Source: Firmicutes bacterium HGW-Firmicutes-7
Lineage (GTDB): Bacteria > Bacillota > Clostridia > Lachnospirales > Vallitaleaceae
Assembly: GCA_002841375.1 (NCBI GenBank)
Contig: PGZO01000001.1
Coordinates: forward strand, 186,001-250,000
Length of the DNA: 64,000 nucleotides
Reading direction: 5' to 3'
The notes beneath the pieces are model-generated. The model had not been told where the DNA came from, did not search any database, and saw nothing but the letters and a program-made list of their open reading frames with translations. A program made the translations under genes and the position numbers. Each line of letters begins with the position of its first letter. The first letter of the stretch is position 1. Below, one piece after another: positions 63,303 to 64,000 of this stretch.

Positions 63303-64000
63303 TTGGCAGGAAGACAGTTCCCATTAGAAAGAACGAGAAATATTGGGATTATGGCTCACATCGATGCAGGAAAGACAACTTTAACAGAACGTATTTTGTT
63401 TTATACAGGTCGTAGCCACAAAATTGGAGAGGTTCATGAAGGTGCTGCTACAATGGACTGGATGGAACAAGAACAAGAAAGAGGTATAACCATTACTTCT
63501 GCTGCGACTACATGTCAATGGCAAGATAATAGAATCAATATTATTGACACGCCTGGGCACGTTGACTTCACGGTTGAAGTTGAACGTTCATTACGTGTTC
63601 TTGATGGTTCTGTTGGTGTTTTTTGTGCAAAAGGTGGGGTTGAGCCTCAATCTGAAACGGTTTGGCGTCAAGCCGATAAATATCAAGTACCGAGAATGGC
63701 ATTTATTAACAAAATGGATATTATGGGTGCAGATTTTCAAAATTGTGTAGATATGATAAGAGACAGATTAGGTGCTAATGCGATGCCTATTCAATATCCA
63801 ATTGGAGCGGAAGATGATTTCGTAGGACTTATTGATCTATTTAAAATGAAAGCCTATATTTATAATGATGACTTAGGTCAAGATGTTACTGAAGGAGAAA
63901 TTCCAGCTAACTTACTTGAAAAAGCACAGGCGTTAAGGGAAGAATTAGTTGAAGCAATTTCTGATACTGATGAGAAATTGATGGAACTTTATTTAGAAGG
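63303..64000 (+). CDS. fusA: Elongation factor G (3' partial)
   Basis: Open from TTG 63303 (AAAGGAGG 9 nt upstream) through the window end, 232 codons visible. G domain: [18 protein letters not shown] (P-loop), the switch regions [17 protein letters not shown] and [48 protein letters not shown], and FINKMD. Catalyses translocation of tRNA and mRNA on the ribosome. Truncated only by the window. Confidence 0.97.
   Translation, partial: MAGRQFPLERTRNIGIMAHIDAGKTTLTERILFYTGRSHKIGEVHEGAATMDWMEQEQERGITITSAATTCQWQDNRINIIDTPGHVDFTVEVERSLRVLDGSVGVFCAKGGVEPQSETVWRQADKYQVPRMAFINKMDIMGADFQNCVDMIRDRLGANAMPIQYPIGAEDDFVGLIDLFKMKAYIYNDDLGQDVTEGEIPANLLEKAQALREELVEAISDTDEKLMELYLE

Noticed and set aside
63544-63750. 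Internal 68-codon frame in fusA
   Set aside because: Wrong frame inside the conserved EF-G G domain.
1-64000. CRISPR arrays, tRNAs, rRNAs, prophage or insertion-sequence genes
   Set aside because: Looked for regularly spaced repeats, cloverleaf-like segments and transposase or phage proteins; none seen.

Overview
The window is about 64 kb of low-GC DNA from a motile, spore-forming member of the Clostridia (Firmicutes). This rests on three things: spoIIID-mbl-flhO-flhP in the Bacillus/Clostridium order, a flgM-flgN-flgK-flgL-fliW-csrA-hag cluster, and the Firmicute rpmG-secE-nusG to fusA ribosomal/RNA polymerase region with an L7Ae-like gene between rpoC and rpsL. No tRNA, rRNA, CRISPR array, transposase or prophage was seen. 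The genus cannot be named from the sequence alone.

Layout. (1) 1-6292: a sugar-acid catabolic operon: a TRAP transporter (DctP partial, DctQ, DctM), a YiaK-type 2,3-diketo-L-gulonate reductase, a YhcH/YiaL protein, a zinc alcohol dehydrogenase and mannonate dehydratase UxuA. Two copies of one palindromic repeat bracket the last two genes. (2) 6503-10032: a YhaO/YhaN (SbcD/SbcC-like) nuclease-ATPase pair. (3) 10062-13490: a DtxR-family regulator divergent from feoAB, then a small unknown gene. (4) 13717-15226: a PII-like protein overlapping a CPA2 cation:proton antiporter. (5) 15445-19161: spoIIID, mbl, two rod/hook genes and a FlgJ-like rod protein. (6) 19398-24863: a phosphodiester-glycosidase-family protein, metK behind a structured leader, recD2 and comFC. 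(7) 24881-33783: the late flagellar cluster, with duplicated yvyF and duplicated flgK, ending in flagellin. (8) 33921-46063: a flagellin glycosylation island (Maf glycosyltransferase and pseudaminic-acid genes, including a fused SpsF-type cytidylyltransferase/PseB dehydratase). (9) 46206-49925: flaG, fliS, fliD, a YjfB-like gene and two FlgN/FliT-like chaperone candidates. (10) 50058-64000: rpmG, secE, nusG, rplK, rplA, rplJ, rplL, rpoB, rpoC, L7Ae-like, rpsL, rpsG and fusA (cut by the window end).

How it works together. Sigma-28 (SigD)-type promoters precede flgM, hag and flaG, with a weaker one before flhO. FlgM (anti-sigma), FliW and CsrA are all present, so flagellin is probably timed by FlgM/SigD and by FliW-CsrA control of the hag leader, where a hairpin carries GGA in its loop. 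The island between hag and flaG should make CMP-pseudaminic acid or a relative and attach it to flagellin. The ribosomal half carries recognisable autoregulatory RNAs: two L1-type boxes and an L10 leader with terminator.

The most interesting unexplained items are a roughly 90-nt structured element shared by the metK and rplJ leaders, the SpsF-PseB fusion, the PII-like/antiporter pair, a 68-bp inverted repeat inside the glycan island, and the paralogous pairs in the flagellar cluster. All family assignments come from reading the protein sequences; no database search was run.
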